DNA of 46,083 bases from Chlorobiales bacterium (GCA_026390855.1 JAPLFE010000101.1:1-46083), one strand, 5' to 3'. Positions 1-10,476 are shown, counted from the stretch's first letter. The notes: a model not told the origin generated them from the letters alone. A program made the numbers and translations.

Positions 1-716
1 CCAACGCATGCTGTAATGACGTCGGGAAGTTTGCCTGCCTGCTCAATAATCTGTTTGCGGGTTTCATGCCCTATGACAGCTTGAAAATCGCGTACGATCA
101 TGGGGTAGGGATGCATGCCGACAACTGAGCCGATAATGTAAAAGGTCTCTTCGGGATTGTTCATCCAGTCGCGGATTGCTTCGCTTGTTGCATCTTTCAG
201 GGTTTTTGAGCCGCTTCCGACCGGACGTACTTCAGCTCCGAGCAGTTTCATTCTTGCAACGTTCGGTGCCTGACGTCGGATGTCTTCCTCACCCATATAG
301 ACGATGCATTCAAGATCGAAAAGAGCGCAAACCGTTGCGGTGGCTACTCCGTGCTGGCCTGCACCGGTTTCGGCAATAACCCTTTTTTTACCCATGCGGC
401 GGGCAAGCAATACCTGGCCGAGCGCATTATTGATTTTATGGGCTCCTGTATGGCAGAGGTCTTCACGCTTGAGGTAGATTTGGGCTCCTTGCAGTGTGCG
501 GCTGAGGCGTTCGGCATGATAGAGCGGTGTTGGTCTGCCTACATAATCGCGGAGGAGGTGGTTCAGTGTTGACTGAAATTCTGGATCGTTTTTGGCCTTG
601 AGGTACTCCGATTCAAGATCGGCAGCATTTTTTACAAGGGTTTCTGGGATGAATTTGCCTCCGAAGCTGCCGAAATGTCCGGCGGAATCGGGTGCGGAAT
701 AGACAAGCGGCACCAT
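1..716 (-). CDS. trpB: Tryptophan synthase beta chain, 5' part (truncated by window edge)
   Basis: Reading the minus strand from ATG at 716 gives an unbroken frame of about 238 residues to the window edge; the C-terminal part lies outside. TrpB condenses indole with serine using PLP. Visible family features are the N-terminal [12 protein letters not shown] segment, the GRPTPLY segment near residue 60, the PLP-binding lysine in [13 protein letters not shown] (Lys94 here), and the [12 protein letters not shown] and [11 protein letters not shown] blocks. This is the standard trpB1 type. The partner trpA is at 11997-12800 on the opposite strand, so the two genes are not in one operon here. The start is supported by the usual short N-terminus before the conserved GxFGG motif; no strong ribosome-binding site is visible. 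Confidence 0.96.
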   Translation of the reverse strand, partial: MVPLVYSAPDSAGHFGSFGGKFIPETLVKNAADLESEYLKAKNDPEFQSTLNHLLRDYVGRPTPLYHAERLSRTLQGAQIYLKREDLCHTGAHKINNALGQVLLARRMGKKRVIAETGAGQHGVATATVCALFDLECIVYMGEEDIRRQAPNVARMKLLGAEVRPVGSGSKTLKDATSEAIRDWMNNPEETFYIIGSVVGMHPYPMIVRDFQAVIGHETRKQIIEQAGKLPDVITACV

Positions 717-764
717 GGAATGACAATAAGTTAACGAATTATTAATTGAATGGTTACAGTTGCT

Positions 765-799
765 CTGGTGAAGAGTCCCTTTAGAAAAAGACTCACCAG
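765..799. other. Imperfect hairpin in the trpB/lptD divergent intergenic region
   Basis: CTGGTGA (765-771) pairs with TCACCAG (793-799) and GTC (75-77 of the 700s) with GAC (790-792), leaving a 3-nt bulge and a 12-nt loop. Read on minus it falls about 50 nt upstream of the trpB start; read on plus it lies about 70 nt upstream of lptD. No U-run follows on either strand, so it is not a simple terminator. No Trp-rich leader peptide was found. Role unknown. Confidence 0.35.
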
Positions 800-869
800 C
801 GATTAATAAAATAATATATTTAATCTTTTATCAGAGACCATCACAATACTGTAGCGGAGCAATACGGCT

Positions 870-3509
870 TTGAAATTTAACAACAGACATACCTCGATAC
901 TGATCATTTTCTGTCTTTTGATAGGGACAGTACCTCTTTTTTGTTCGGGGATGTTGCTTGCTGCTCAACGGTCGCTAAAGCGGAAACCTGAAATTTCTCA
1001 AAAACAGGTTGTACCTGTTGCCGCTCAGTCAGAAACTGGAGAGCTCAAGAGTACTGTGGTGTATGCTGCGAAGGATTCGGTTATTTACAATCTTGATAGT
1101 CGGAATATGGAGTTGTGGGGGAAGGCCCGCATTGACCAGGAAGGTTCCAGTGTAAAAGCTCCTAAAATTATTGTTGATCTTGATAGCTCGTTGTTTCATG
1201 CTTTTGGTAATGCAGATTCATCGAAAGCACCTTTAGAACCGGCTGTGTTTACTGATCGGCAGGGGAGTTTCAATGCTGAAACCATGACCTATAATTTTAA
1301 AACGAAAAAAGGTGAAACCACGAATGTTTTGTCGTCGACGAATCACATTTTTTTTGGTGGGGAGCATGTAACGAGACTTGAAAATGGTGAGATGATCATT
1401 AAGGATGGCACGTTTACTTCCTGCGATGATCCATCTCCTCATTACTGGTTTTCATCCTCCCAGATGACCATTATCCCAGGCAACAGGATTACTGCACATC
1501 CGTTTTTCATGTATATCGAGCCTGAAATTTTTTCTCGGCGTTTGCCTGCCATTCCGATTCTGGCGCTTCCTTATATGGTCTTTCCGTTAAAGGACGGTCG
1601 GTCGTCGGGGTTTTTGATGCCTAGTATCGGCAATAACAGTGACACGGGTTATTCTTTGTCGAATCTTGGGTATTTCTGGGCGATAAATGATTACATGGAC
1701 TTGAAGTTTAATGGGGATATTTCGGTAAATGGAAGCTGGCGCCTTGGTGAAAGGTATCGCTATAAAAATAGCAATATTTTTTCAGGGGAGATTTCAGGGG
1801 AGTATAAGGATTATAAGAGGTACAGTGACTGGAATGCGAAATTTATCCATAATCAAGTTTTTGATTCGTCGACCCGGCTTGATGTTAACATGCAGCTTCA
1901 GGGTCCCCCTCAGGGTTATGATCTGAATTCGAATAATTCGATTGCAATGGTGACCCAGCAATCGAATGCCCGTGCGGCTTTGGCAAAAACCTTTAATGAT
2001 GAGAATAGCATTGCAGCGATTACCTACAATCGTTCTGAAGACTTGAGTACTCTTGATGCTACTCAGACCTTTGATGCGTCATTCTATCAAAACCGCATGT
2101 ATCCTTTTCGATCCAGTTCTTCGGCTGATGACTGGAGATCAAATGTTTCCCTGTCCTCCGCAGCATCCTTTAGTGGGACAACGACATCACAGAGCGTTGC
2201 TACGTCTTCTGGCTATGCTGCAAATGCCAATGTCGAGATGGGGTATTACCGTGAATTTTCTGAGGGCTCAAAGGCTCTGTTTACACAAGGAATAAGCCTG
2301 CAGGCGACTCAACCGGTGTCGGGGCTTTATACCTATGCTTCAAGTGGAACAAATGTGCTTTTTCCGCTTCGAATGCAATCCACTGTGTTCCGTTATTTTA
2401 ATGTTAATCCGAGTCTGACTTTTGTGCATTCGCTATATGCGGATGAGACGAAAAAGGATGTTTCAACAACAGTTTTTGCTGTTGATGCCAGTACACGGCT
2501 TTATGGTACTCTTGAGACGGGGTTTCTTGAAAATCTTTTTGGGATCAATGCTCTGCGCCATACCTTTATTCCTACCATTAGCTATCTATGGAATCCGTCG
2601 TTTTCAGGTTCGGCTTATAATTACTATGGGGGTGCTTATGACTGGACTGATTCTCAACTTTTTGGCCGGTTAAATAATACTACATACGCTGGCGTTCCTG
2701 AAGGGCAAAGTGCTGTTGGTATTACCTTGAAAAATCTTATTCAAGGTAAAGTCAGGGGTTCTGCCTCCTCAGGGGAAGATGGATATTCTGTTGGAGATCA
2801 GACTGTTCAGCTTCTTGCGGTAAACGCTGCCACGGCTTATAACTTTAATGCTGATGCTCTTCATCTAGCACCGCTGACTCTTACAGCATACAGCAACGCT
2901 TTGGCGTCGAACCTGCTTTTCAGTGGAGGTGCCATGTATGATATTTACAGCTATGATCCGCTGACTGGCAACAGGATCAATCGCTTGAACAGCGATGATG
3001 GTGGGGGATTATTTCGTTTTATCAAGGGGTTTTTGAATATGAGTCTGAGCATTCAGGGTAGCAACGAAGCTGATTCTTCTGCTTTTCCATCGGTATCGTC
3101 TCCTTCACCACTGTTCGTGCCGAATGCCTCACAGTCAATATTCCTTGATCGATTTAATACTGATTATTTCAGAAGCATTGATTACCGCCAGCCTTGGCAG
3201 GTTCAAGTATCACTTTTTCTGCAATCTGACAGAAGCAATCCTCTTTTACCAGTTACTACTTCGTTGATCAATGCATCGGTGAAGGAGTTGTTGTCAAAAG
3301 AGTGGCAAATGGTAGTGAATACCGGGTATGATGTGCAAAACAATCAGTTTGTGTTTCCTATGCTGCAACTTAACAGGGATCTTCATTGCTGGCAGATGAG
3401 CTTTCAGTGGATTCCTTTCGGTCAGTTCCGAAGTTATGCGATCCAAATTGGGCTGAAAGCTCCATGGAGCGATTTTAACGTCAGAACTGGAAAGGGAACA
3501 ACGTATTAG
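870..3509 (+). CDS. lptD: LPS-assembly outer-membrane protein LptD
   Basis: 879 residues. The protein begins with a signal peptide (basic start, hydrophobic stretch to about residue 32, Ala at the cleavage region). Residues about 60-200 resemble the OstA/LptA-like periplasmic domain, followed by the characteristic TSCDDPSPHYWFSS segment and then a long Tyr/Ser/Asn-rich beta-barrel region to the C-terminus. LptD receives LPS from the periplasmic Lpt bridge and places it in the outer leaflet. The chosen start is TTG at 870, because the first downstream in-frame ATG (about 950) would remove most of the signal peptide; a GGAG at 855-858 precedes it. The stop codon directly abuts the stop codon of the convergent hydrolase gene. 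The family assignment rests on the N-terminal domain and barrel layout. Confidence 0.88.
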   Translation: MKFNNRHTSILIIFCLLIGTVPLFCSGMLLAAQRSLKRKPEISQKQVVPVAAQSETGELKSTVVYAAKDSVIYNLDSRNMELWGKARIDQEGSSVKAPKIIVDLDSSLFHAFGNADSSKAPLEPAVFTDRQGSFNAETMTYNFKTKKGETTNVLSSTNHIFFGGEHVTRLENGEMIIKDGTFTSCDDPSPHYWFSSSQMTIIPGNRITAHPFFMYIEPEIFSRRLPAIPILALPYMVFPLKDGRSSGFLMPSIGNNSDTGYSLSNLGYFWAINDYMDLKFNGDISVNGSWRLGERYRYKNSNIFSGEISGEYKDYKRYSDWNAKFIHNQVFDSSTRLDVNMQLQGPPQGYDLNSNNSIAMVTQQSNARAALAKTFNDENSIAAITYNRSEDLSTLDATQTFDASFYQNRMYPFRSSSSADDWRSNVSLSSAASFSGTTTSQSVATSSGYAANANVEMGYYREFSEGSKALFTQGISLQATQPVSGLYTYASSGTNVLFPLRMQSTVFRYFNVNPSLTFVHSLYADETKKDVSTTVFAVDASTRLYGTLETGFLENLFGINALRHTFIPTISYLWNPSFSGSAYNYYGGAYDWTDSQLFGRLNNTTYAGVPEGQSAVGITLKNLIQGKVRGSASSGEDGYSVGDQTVQLLAVNAATAYNFNADALHLAPLTLTAYSNALASNLLFSGGAMYDIYSYDPLTGNRINRLNSDDGGGLFRFIKGFLNMSLSIQGSNEADSSAFPSVSSPSPLFVPNASQSIFLDRFNTDYFRSIDYRQPWQVQVSLFLQSDRSNPLLPVTTSLINASVKELLSKEWQMVVNTGYDVQNNQFVFPMLQLNRDLHCWQMSFQWIPFGQFRSYAIQIGLKAPWSDFNVRTGKGTTY

Positions 3510-4397
3510 TTATTCGCAGGTATTTTGTTGAATCAATTTGAGGATTTTTTTCAGTCGACTGTTGAACTCTTCGTGGGCGTCGTGGTGGATACAGTGTGAT
3601 GCTTTCGGAATAATAAATGCTCCTGCCTGTGGAAGAAGCTGCTGAAATTCGGGTATGATTTTATGAGGAGGGAGTGCTACATCTTCGGCACCCCAGACAA
3701 GATATGCCCGCCCTTTGTAATTGCATGGTTTTGGGAGATGATCGAGCCTGAAATCAAGTGGTCTTTTTGATGGGGAGAGATAAGACCATTGCGCTCCTTT
3801 GTCTTTGAGTGGCAGGGTGAATTGGTTGATCAGCTTGACATCAACTTTGTTCTGGTTAAAGTATGTTGGTATGAGACTCTGACTTACTCCCACGGGATTT
3901 GCAAAAGCTGTAAAGAGCACTTCACCAATTAAAGGGGAACCTATGAGTCCGAAAAAAATACTGGCCATGCCTTCCATGGTGTCGCCAAAAAGGCCGGAAG
4001 GGTTTGCAAGGATGAGTGCCTGCACTTTTTCGGGTTTATGGTGGGCAAAATAGATACCGCTTGCCGCACCCATCGAATGGCCTACAATAATGACTTTGTC
4101 AATTTGTTTCAGATAAAGAAATGCCTCAATCTGTGAGGCGAACAGTTCCAGACAATATCGTACATTTGGTTTCTGTGATTTTCCGAACCCAATCAGGTCC
4201 ATTGCATAAATTTTATGGTCATGAGCAAATTCAGGAATGTTCAGGTTCCAGTGTTCAATCATGGCGCCGTAACCGTGAATAAAAAGCAGGGGCGTTTTTT
4301 CGGGATTATTTTGACCGAATTCCTGATATCGGATTTTTGCCTCATCTTCGGGTGAAAATTGCCACAAAAAATATTGATCTTTCACTGTGCTGCTCAT
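3510..4397 (-). CDS. Alpha/beta-fold hydrolase
   Basis: 295 residues with a complete alpha/beta hydrolase plan: an HG oxyanion motif at about 41-44 ([10 protein letters not shown]), nucleophile elbow GHSMG with Ser108, an acid in [11 protein letters not shown] and a catalytic His in the [11 protein letters not shown] region. No signal peptide, so cytosolic. Substrate cannot be read from the sequence; relatives include lipases, esterases and haloalkane dehalogenase-like enzymes. It is transcribed toward lptD, and the two stop codons are adjacent with no terminator between them. Its 5' end faces the divergent Rrf2-type regulator, sharing a 138-bp intergenic region, so co-regulation is possible but not shown. 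Confidence 0.85.
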   Translation of the reverse strand: MSSTVKDQYFLWQFSPEDEAKIRYQEFGQNNPEKTPLLFIHGYGAMIEHWNLNIPEFAHDHKIYAMDLIGFGKSQKPNVRYCLELFASQIEAFLYLKQIDKVIIVGHSMGAASGIYFAHHKPEKVQALILANPSGLFGDTMEGMASIFFGLIGSPLIGEVLFTAFANPVGVSQSLIPTYFNQNKVDVKLINQFTLPLKDKGAQWSYLSPSKRPLDFRLDHLPKPCNYKGRAYLVWGAEDVALPPHKIIPEFQQLLPQAGAFIIPKASHCIHHDAHEEFNSRLKKILKLIQQNTCE

Positions 4398-4535
4398 GAT
4401 AACAATCAGTAAAATTCTCGGATGGTGAAATCTAAAACTTATAAAACAATATATCCGTTATGTGGCAATATAAAAGTTATTAGGCTTGCATGAGGACCGT
4501 GGTTAAACTTATCCTTCTTATAAGAATTTTATCAT

Positions 4536-4949
4536 ATGCTTCAGGTTTCCAGAAAATTTGAATACGGCCTTCATGCTGTTACCTACCTTGCAACAAAGGG
4601 GCTGGATAGGGTGGTTACCGTTAAGGAAATGGCCGAGGAAATCGGGTTTTCACAAGAATTTCTTTCAAAAGCCATGCAGAGTCTTAAAAGGGCTGGTATC
4701 GCTACCTCGGTTCAAGGAGTGAAGGGTGGTTATATGCTTGGCAGGAAGACTTGTGAAATCACTATTGCGGATATTGCGATTGCCATCGAGGGGAAACCGC
4801 ATATAGTACACTGTGGTGTGAAGGCGAGCGGTTGTGAAATATTTTCTTCATGCAATCACCGGGGGTATATGAACAGCCTGCAGGGGAAGATTCAGGATCT
4901 TCTGGCAGAAACAACCATTCAGTGTTTACTGCAGCAGAGAACTCGATGA
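4536..4949 (+). CDS. Rrf2-family transcriptional regulator with three clustered cysteines
   Basis: 137 residues. The N-terminal winged helix (MLQVSRKFEYGLHAVTYLA, then VTVKEMAEEIGFSQEFLSKAMQSLKRAGI) and the VQGVKGGYML wing are typical of the Rrf2/IscR/NsrR family. Three cysteines at residues 93, 100 and 106 (spacing C-X6-C-X5-C) lie where IscR and NsrR hold an Fe-S cluster, although the spacing differs slightly from IscR, so a cluster-sensing role is inferred. Two further Cys (73 and 130) lie outside this cluster. The gene is divergent from the hydrolase and 130 bp upstream of uvrA on the same strand. Target genes are unknown. Confidence 0.88.
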   Translation: MLQVSRKFEYGLHAVTYLATKGLDRVVTVKEMAEEIGFSQEFLSKAMQSLKRAGIATSVQGVKGGYMLGRKTCEITIADIAIAIEGKPHIVHCGVKASGCEIFSSCNHRGYMNSLQGKIQDLLAETTIQCLLQQRTR

Positions 4950-5079
4950 GCTGTTGGATGCAAAAAAGTTTTTTTACTGAGTGTTGTTCTGCGTTTATTG
5001 TTGCCCGAGGGTTGTATTTGTATCTCATCTCAGACAGGGCTTCCTATTCAATCATTAATACACAAGACTATTTTGAATC

Positions 5080-7926
5080 ATGACCACTAAGAGACTCAAG
5101 AATTCAGCCATTGCTGAAATGAGTCTGCCGGATATTGTCCTCAAAGGCATCAATACTCATAATCTCAGAAATATTTCGGTTTGTATTCCCCGCAACAAGT
5201 TTGTTGTTTTAACAGGCGTCAGTGGGTCGGGTAAATCAAGCCTTGCGTTTGATACTCTTTATGCTGAGGGGCACCGGCGCTATGTGGAGTCGCTTTCAGC
5301 TTATGTGCGGCAGTTCCTTGAGCGGATGAGTCGACCTGATATTGAGAGCGTTGAGGGAATCGCACCGGCAATTGCTATTGAGCAGAAACCCATTCCGAAA
5401 AATCCGCGTTCTACCGTTGGTACTGTGTCGGAGATTTATGACTATCTCCGCCTGCTTTATGCCCGAATTGGTAAAATTTATTCCCGAGATACCAATGAGC
5501 TTGTGTTGAAGCATACTCCTGATGATGTAAGCTTGCAGGCTGGTTTTTTTGATGAGGGTACAAAGTTTTATGCCGGGTTCTTTTTCCCTTCACATGAAGA
5601 TGCAGGGCACCATACTTGTTCGTCGCAGGATGAAATTGCAAATCTTTTGAAAAAAGGTTTTTTCAGGGTTGTTGCTGGAGATGAGGTGCTTGACTTGAAT
5701 AATGAGAAGATTTGCAAGAGGGTGCTTGAGATGCCAAAATCGGAATTGTCGACCCTTCTTGTTCTTGTTGACCGGTTTGTGGCGAAGCCTGATGAAAAGG
5801 TTTTCAGTCGTGTTTCGCAGGCAGCGGAAACTTGTTTCAACGAATCCGGCGGGTATGCCGTTCTGAAGGTTGTGGGTGGAAAAACCTATTTGTTCAGTGA
5901 CAGGCTTGAATTAAATGGAATTGAATATCAGGAACCTTCGCCTCAGCTGTTTGCCTTTAATTCGCCGATTGGTGCATGTACAACCTGTCAGGGGTTTGGT
6001 CGGATTGCTGGTATTGATGAGGATGCTGTTGTGCCGGATAAGTCGCTTACCCTTGCCGAAGGTGCAATTGCGTGCTGGAACTCTGAAAAATACCGTTGGA
6101 ATCTCAAGCAGCTTGTTGCTGTTGCTCCAACTCTTGGTATTCCGCTTGATGTTCCCTATGAAAAGCTTTCTTATGCGCATAAGGAAATAATATGGAAAGG
6201 ACTTCCAGATGAACGCTATAAAGGAGTCTGGCCATTTTTTGCTGAGATTGAGAAGGATGCCGGTTATAAAATGCACTATCGTGTTTTTTTAAGCCGCTAC
6301 AGAGGTTATGCGATTTGTCCTGATTGTGAGGGGAGTCGTCTTAATCCTGATGCGAGACTTGTTCGGGTTTCGGGTTGCCATATTGGAGAAGTTTCGCGCA
6401 TGAATATTTCTGAGGCATCCGACTTTTTCCGGAATCTTGATGTTTCGCCATTCGATCGTAAGGTGGCTGATGTTATTCTACAGGAAATTATTAAACGTCT
6501 TGGCTATCTGCTGGATGTCGGGTTGAATTATCTTTCCCTTGACCGCTTGACCCATACGTTGAGTGGGGGAGAGTTTCAGCGTATTAATCTGTCCACTTCA
6601 CTTGGTTCACCGCTTGTAGGTGCAATTTATATTCTTGATGAGCCGAGTATTGGCCTTCACCAAAGTGATTCTGCTCGACTGATTACGCTGTTGAGGCGGT
6701 TGCGTGATCTTGGCAACACCGTGGTTGTAGTCGAACATGACCGCGAAATTATTGAGGCGGCTGATGAAGTTATTGACCTCGGGCCTTATGCAGGTCGTCT
6801 TGGCGGTCAGGTGGTTTTTCATGGTTCAATAGCCGATATGAAGGAATCGGGCACTTCTCTGACAGCTCAGTACCTCAATGGAGAGAAGCGGATTTCTGTG
6901 CCGGAAGTTCGCAGGAAACCGGATTTTACCTCCTGCATTGAGATTACTGGCGCAATGCAGAATAATCTGAAGAATATTGATGTACGCTTTCCTCTCGGCG
7001 TCATGACCTGTGTGACTGGTGTGAGTGGTTCTGGCAAGTCGACTCTGGTTAACGATATTCTTAACAAGGGGATTCTGAAGGAAAAAGTCGGATTGAAGGA
7101 AAAGGTTGGAACCCATCGTTCAATTTCAGGCACATGGCTTGTTGATCGTGTTGAGCATGTTGATCAGTCGCCCATTGGAAAGTCGAGCCGCAGTAACCCG
7201 GTAACCTATCTCAAGATATTCGATGATATCCGCACTCTTTTTGCTCAGACTAAGGATGCAAGACAAAGAGGTTTGAAGGCTGGTTATTTTTCATTCAACA
7301 TTCCTGGTGGTCGTTGTGAAACCTGTGCAGGAGAGGGTAGCGTGCATATCGAGATGCAGTTTCTTGCTGATATTGAGGCTGTTTGTGAAGATTGCCGCGG
7401 TCTGCGTTACAAGCCGGATACTCTTGAAGTTAAGTATCAGGGGCTTTCTATTGCCGAGGTACTCGATATGACCGTGGAAGAGGCTCTTGTGTTTTTCCGT
7501 AATGAAAAGGGGATTGCAAGAAAACTTATGGTGCTCGATGAGGTGGGACTGGGCTATATCAGGCTTGGTCAATCGTCAAGTACGCTTTCCGGTGGGGAGG
7601 CTCAGCGCTTGAAGCTTTCAAGCTTTATTGCCCGTGCCGATGTGGAGCATACTCTCTTTATTTTTGATGAGCCTACAACGGGGCTTCATTTCGAGGATAT
7701 TAAGAAGCTGATCGGATGTTTTGAAAAACTTCTCGATCAGCAGAATACTCTGGTCATCATTGAGCACAATCCTGATATTATTATGCAGGCTGACTGGATT
7801 ATTGATCTTGGCCCGGGAGCTGGGGATAAAGGCGGCAATATTGTTGCGGAGGGTACTCCGGAAGAAATTGTGGCGATGGAACATTCGCTGACTGGTCGCT
7901 GCCTCAAGCCGTCACTTGTACATTGA
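5080..7926 (+). CDS. uvrA: Excinuclease ABC subunit A (UvrA)
   Basis: 948 residues, full length for UvrA. UvrA is the damage-recognition ATPase of nucleotide excision repair, acting as a dimer that loads UvrB. Two ABC ATPase halves are seen: first Walker A in [20 protein letters not shown] (about residue 45-64) with signature [11 protein letters not shown], and second Walker A in [17 protein letters not shown] (about 645-660) with signature [13 protein letters not shown]. Zinc-finger cysteine pairs CTTC, CPDC, CETC and CEDC are all present. Walker B blocks [11 protein letters not shown] and [13 protein letters not shown] are intact. The ATG at 5080 gives the conventional N-terminus ([14 protein letters not shown]). 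No uvrB or uvrC is in the window. Confidence 0.98.
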   Translation: MTTKRLKNSAIAEMSLPDIVLKGINTHNLRNISVCIPRNKFVVLTGVSGSGKSSLAFDTLYAEGHRRYVESLSAYVRQFLERMSRPDIESVEGIAPAIAIEQKPIPKNPRSTVGTVSEIYDYLRLLYARIGKIYSRDTNELVLKHTPDDVSLQAGFFDEGTKFYAGFFFPSHEDAGHHTCSSQDEIANLLKKGFFRVVAGDEVLDLNNEKICKRVLEMPKSELSTLLVLVDRFVAKPDEKVFSRVSQAAETCFNESGGYAVLKVVGGKTYLFSDRLELNGIEYQEPSPQLFAFNSPIGACTTCQGFGRIAGIDEDAVVPDKSLTLAEGAIACWNSEKYRWNLKQLVAVAPTLGIPLDVPYEKLSYAHKEIIWKGLPDERYKGVWPFFAEIEKDAGYKMHYRVFLSRYRGYAICPDCEGSRLNPDARLVRVSGCHIGEVSRMNISEASDFFRNLDVSPFDRKVADVILQEIIKRLGYLLDVGLNYLSLDRLTHTLSGGEFQRINLSTSLGSPLVGAIYILDEPSIGLHQSDSARLITLLRRLRDLGNTVVVVEHDREIIEAADEVIDLGPYAGRLGGQVVFHGSIADMKESGTSLTAQYLNGEKRISVPEVRRKPDFTSCIEITGAMQNNLKNIDVRFPLGVMTCVTGVSGSGKSTLVNDILNKGILKEKVGLKEKVGTHRSISGTWLVDRVEHVDQSPIGKSSRSNPVTYLKIFDDIRTLFAQTKDARQRGLKAGYFSFNIPGGRCETCAGEGSVHIEMQFLADIEAVCEDCRGLRYKPDTLEVKYQGLSIAEVLDMTVEEALVFFRNEKGIARKLMVLDEVGLGYIRLGQSSSTLSGGEAQRLKLSSFIARADVEHTLFIFDEPTTGLHFEDIKKLIGCFEKLLDQQNTLVIIEHNPDIIMQADWIIDLGPGAGDKGGNIVAEGTPEEIVAMEHSLTGRCLKPSLVH

Positions 7927-7956
7927 ACATGCATTGAAGGGGCTTTTGACATTGCC

Positions 7957-8262
7957 TTAGCATTTAATCGGATCGTCTTCAAGTGCTCCGCCGTGGAGTC
8001 TGATATGTGGAAAGTGCGATTGAGCTGTTCGTTCAACCCAGACTGAGGGGTCGGTACTGAATTCAGTTTCGTTGGCAGCTACCGAGAGCCGATTTTTGGC
8101 AAGTGCGGCGATTTCCTGCAGAAGGACAGCAAGAAGTCGGTCTTCAGTAGTGGCTGTATCATCTTGCATTTTAGAGAGGGTACTTTCCAGTTTTTCCATG
8201 GCAACTTTGCCGATAGTATAATAAAGAGTATGATCCATAGTTTTGTTGATTTCTGAGGGCAT
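7957..8262 (-). CDS. Small conserved-looking hypothetical protein
   Basis: 101 residues, not recognised. The protein is soluble and acidic, with a predicted helical N-terminal two thirds ([30 protein letters not shown]) and a C-terminal segment containing [18 protein letters not shown]. It has no signal peptide, membrane segment or known catalytic motif. It is convergent with uvrA (30 bp between stops) and divergent from groES. The start at 8262 is uncertain; an in-frame ATG at 8238 would shorten it by eight residues, and neither has a clear ribosome-binding site. Chosen over overlapping frames because it fills the gap and has a sensible composition. Confidence 0.6.
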   Translation of the reverse strand: MPSEINKTMDHTLYYTIGKVAMEKLESTLSKMQDDTATTEDRLLAVLLQEIAALAKNRLSVAANETEFSTDPSVWVERTAQSHFPHIRLHGGALEDDPIKC

Positions 8263-8353
8263 AGACGTTTTGTTGAAAGAGTGGAAAATATGTTTTCTGA
8301 TATGAAGAAACTGTTTGTAAGGGATAATATTTTTTTTATTATAAAGTGTTCTT

Positions 8354-8380
8354 TTAGCACTCTGTGCATTTGAGTGCTAA
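8354..8380 (+). promoter_or_regulatory. CIRCE operator (HrcA binding site)
   Basis: TTAGCACTC, nine bases, GAGTGCTAA: an exact match to the CIRCE consensus inverted repeat with the canonical 9-nt spacer. It sits 68 bp upstream of the groES ATG. HrcA bound here represses groES-groEL until heat shock. No hrcA gene is in the window. Confidence 0.97.
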
Positions 8381-8448
8381 AAGTATAAAACTAAATTTAC
8401 AATCGATAGTATCTTACTATTAATCTAAAACCCAAACAAGAGAAGACA

Positions 8449-8736
8449 ATGAACTTGAAACCCTTAGCTGATCGAGTTATTGTTAAACCTGCACCGGCAG
8501 AGGAAAAAACCAAAGGCGGACTTTTTATTCCTGATACCGGGAAAGAAAAACCGCAGTATGGTGAAGTCGTCGCAGTAGGAGCAGGCAAGATTGCTGATAA
8601 TGGACAACTGCTTGAAATACAGGTTCAAGTAGGTCAGAAAGTGCTTTATGGCAAGTATTCCGGTACCGAAGTAAACGTGGAAGGTGAGGATTACCTTATC
8701 ATGCGCGAGTCTGACATTTTTGCGATTCTCGGCTAA
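8449..8736 (+). CDS. groES: Co-chaperonin GroES
   Basis: 95 residues, normal for GroES. The N-terminal [29 protein letters not shown] contains the mobile loop that contacts GroEL (residues about 17-30), and the C-terminal half carries [15 protein letters not shown] and YLIMRESDI. It forms the heptameric lid on the GroEL folding chamber in the cytosol. It is followed by groEL after 47 bp and preceded by the CIRCE operator, so the pair is a heat-shock operon under HrcA. Confidence 0.98.
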   Translation: MNLKPLADRVIVKPAPAEEKTKGGLFIPDTGKEKPQYGEVVAVGAGKIADNGQLLEIQVQVGQKVLYGKYSGTEVNVEGEDYLIMRESDIFAILG

Positions 8737-8766
8737 CCCGTTACCAAAATTTTAAAAAAACCTTAT

Positions 8767-8772
8767 AGGAGG
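8767..8772 (+). promoter_or_regulatory. Strong Shine-Dalgarno for groEL
   Basis: AGGAGG lies 11 nt before the groEL ATG at 8784. It shows that this organism uses canonical ribosome-binding sites for highly expressed genes. Confidence 0.85.
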
Positions 8773-8783
8773 AATCTGTTACA

Positions 8784-10427
8784 ATGACTGCTAAAGATAT
8801 TCTTTTTGATACCGAAGCCAGAGCCAAACTTAAAATTGGCGTCGATAAATTGGCGAATGCAGTAAAAGTTACCCTCGGACCTGCCGGACGTAATGTACTG
8901 ATTGACAAAAAATTCGGTGCACCAACTTCAACAAAAGACGGTGTGACTGTTGCAAAAGAGATCGAACTTGCTGATGCTTTCGAGAATATGGGTGCTCAGA
9001 TGGTTCGTGAAGTTGCATCAAAAACCAGCGATGTCGCCGGTGATGGTACCACTACTGCTACTGTGCTTGCTCAGGCTATCTACCGTGAAGGTCTGAAAAA
9101 CGTTACAGCAGGTGCTCGTCCGATTGATCTGAAAAGAGGTATTGACCGCGCTGTAAAAGAAGTTGTTCAGGAGCTGAGAAACATCAGCCGTAATATCACC
9201 GGTAAAAAGGAAATCGCTCAGGTTGGTACTATTTCCGCCAATAACGATCCTGAAATCGGCGAATTGATTGCCGAAGCGATGGACAAGGTCGGCAAAGACG
9301 GTGTTATCACCGTTGAAGAAGCAAAAGGTATGGATACCGAGCTTAAGGTTGTTGAGTGTATGCAGTTTGACCGTGGCTACCTTTCTCCTTACTTCGTGAC
9401 CAATCCTGAAACTATGGATGCTGAACTCGAAGATCCTCTGATTCTGATTTATGACAAAAAGATCAGTAACATGAAGGAACTTCTTCCGATTCTGGAAAAA
9501 TCCGCACAGACTGGTCGTCCTCTGCTTATTATTTCAGAGGATATCGAAGGCGAAGCTCTTGCTACGATTGTGGTGAACAAGCTGAGAGGTACCCTGAAAG
9601 TATGTGCAGTCAAGGCTCCTGGCTTTGGCGATCGACGCAAGGCCATGCTTGAGGATATTGCTATTCTTACCGGTGGTACTGTTATTTCGGAGGAGAAAGG
9701 CTACAAGCTTGAGAATGCAACGATTTCATATCTTGGCCAGGCTGGTCGTGTTACTGTAGACAAGGATAATTCTATAATTGTTGAAGGTAAAGGAACTGCT
9801 GAGGAGATCAAGGCCCGTATCAATGAGATCAAGGGGCAGATTGAAAAGTCAACCTCTGATTACGATACTGAAAAATTGCAGGAACGTCTTGCAAAACTTT
9901 CAGGCGGTGTTGCTGTTCTTAATATTTGAGCTTCAACAGAAGTTGAGATGAAGGAGAAGAAGGCTCGTGTTGAAGATGCTCTGCATGCAACTCGCGCTGC
10001 TGTTCAGGAAGGTATCGTTGTCGGTGGTGGTGTTGCTTTGATCCGCGCTATCAAGGGTCTGGAAAGAGCTGTTGCAGACAATGAAGATCAGAAAACCGGT
10101 ATCGAAATTATTCGCCGTGCTCTTGAAGAGCCTCTCCGCCAGATTGTGGCCAACACTGGTACCACTGATGGTGCTGTTGTTCTGGAGAAGGTTAAGGCAG
10201 GAACCGGTGATTTTGGTTTCAATGCTAGAACTGAGCAGTATGAAGACCTGGTTGAGGCTGGTGTAGTTGATCCTACCAAGGTAACGAGAAGTGCTCTTGA
10301 GAACGCTGCATCTGTTGCAAGCATTCTTTTGACTACTGAAGCAGCTATTACTGATGTTAAAGAAGATAAGTCTGATATGCCTGCAATGCCTCCGGGCGGA
10401 ATGGGTCGAATGGGCGGCATGTATTAA
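8784..10427 (+). CDS. groEL: Chaperonin GroEL, interrupted by an in-frame TGA at codon 382
   Basis: The reading frame is collinear with GroEL from ATG at 8784 to TAA at 10425-10427 (547 codons before the stop), ending in a Gly/Met-rich tail. At 9927-9929 the codon is TGA where the family has Gly: the order is GVAVLNI, stop, [11 protein letters not shown], and GroELs read [13 protein letters not shown] at this point. A single G-to-T change (GGA to TGA) explains it; the frame is unchanged and nothing is deleted. Both parts (8784-9929 and from 9930 onward) otherwise look fully conserved, including [28 protein letters not shown] and VGGGVAL. As written, translation would stop before the intermediate and equatorial C-terminal parts. 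A sequencing error, a recent mutation rescued by another groEL copy, or readthrough are possible; the first seems likeliest. Confidence 0.93.
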
Positions 10428-10448
10428 GAGTTGCCCAGTTTTTTTAAT

Positions 10449-10476
10449 AAAAAGCCAGCCTTCGGGCTGGCTTTTT
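10449..10476 (+). terminator. Rho-independent terminator after groEL
   Basis: A 12-bp perfect stem (10449-10460 with 10465-10476) closed by a TTCG tetraloop, GC-rich core GCCAGCC/GGCTGGC, ending in a T-run. It lies 22 bp after the groEL stop and separates the chaperonin operon from queC. Confidence 0.95.

Noticed and set aside
5296-7572. Several open frames of 70-120 codons on the minus strand under uvrA
   Set aside because: They have low-complexity or unlikely compositions and lie entirely inside a well-supported gene; they are antisense shadows.
9927-9929. Reassignment of TGA to Gly (as in some uncultured phyla) to explain groEL
   Set aside because: Other genes in the window use TGA as a normal stop (for example uvrA, mutS and the M48 protease), so the code is standard.
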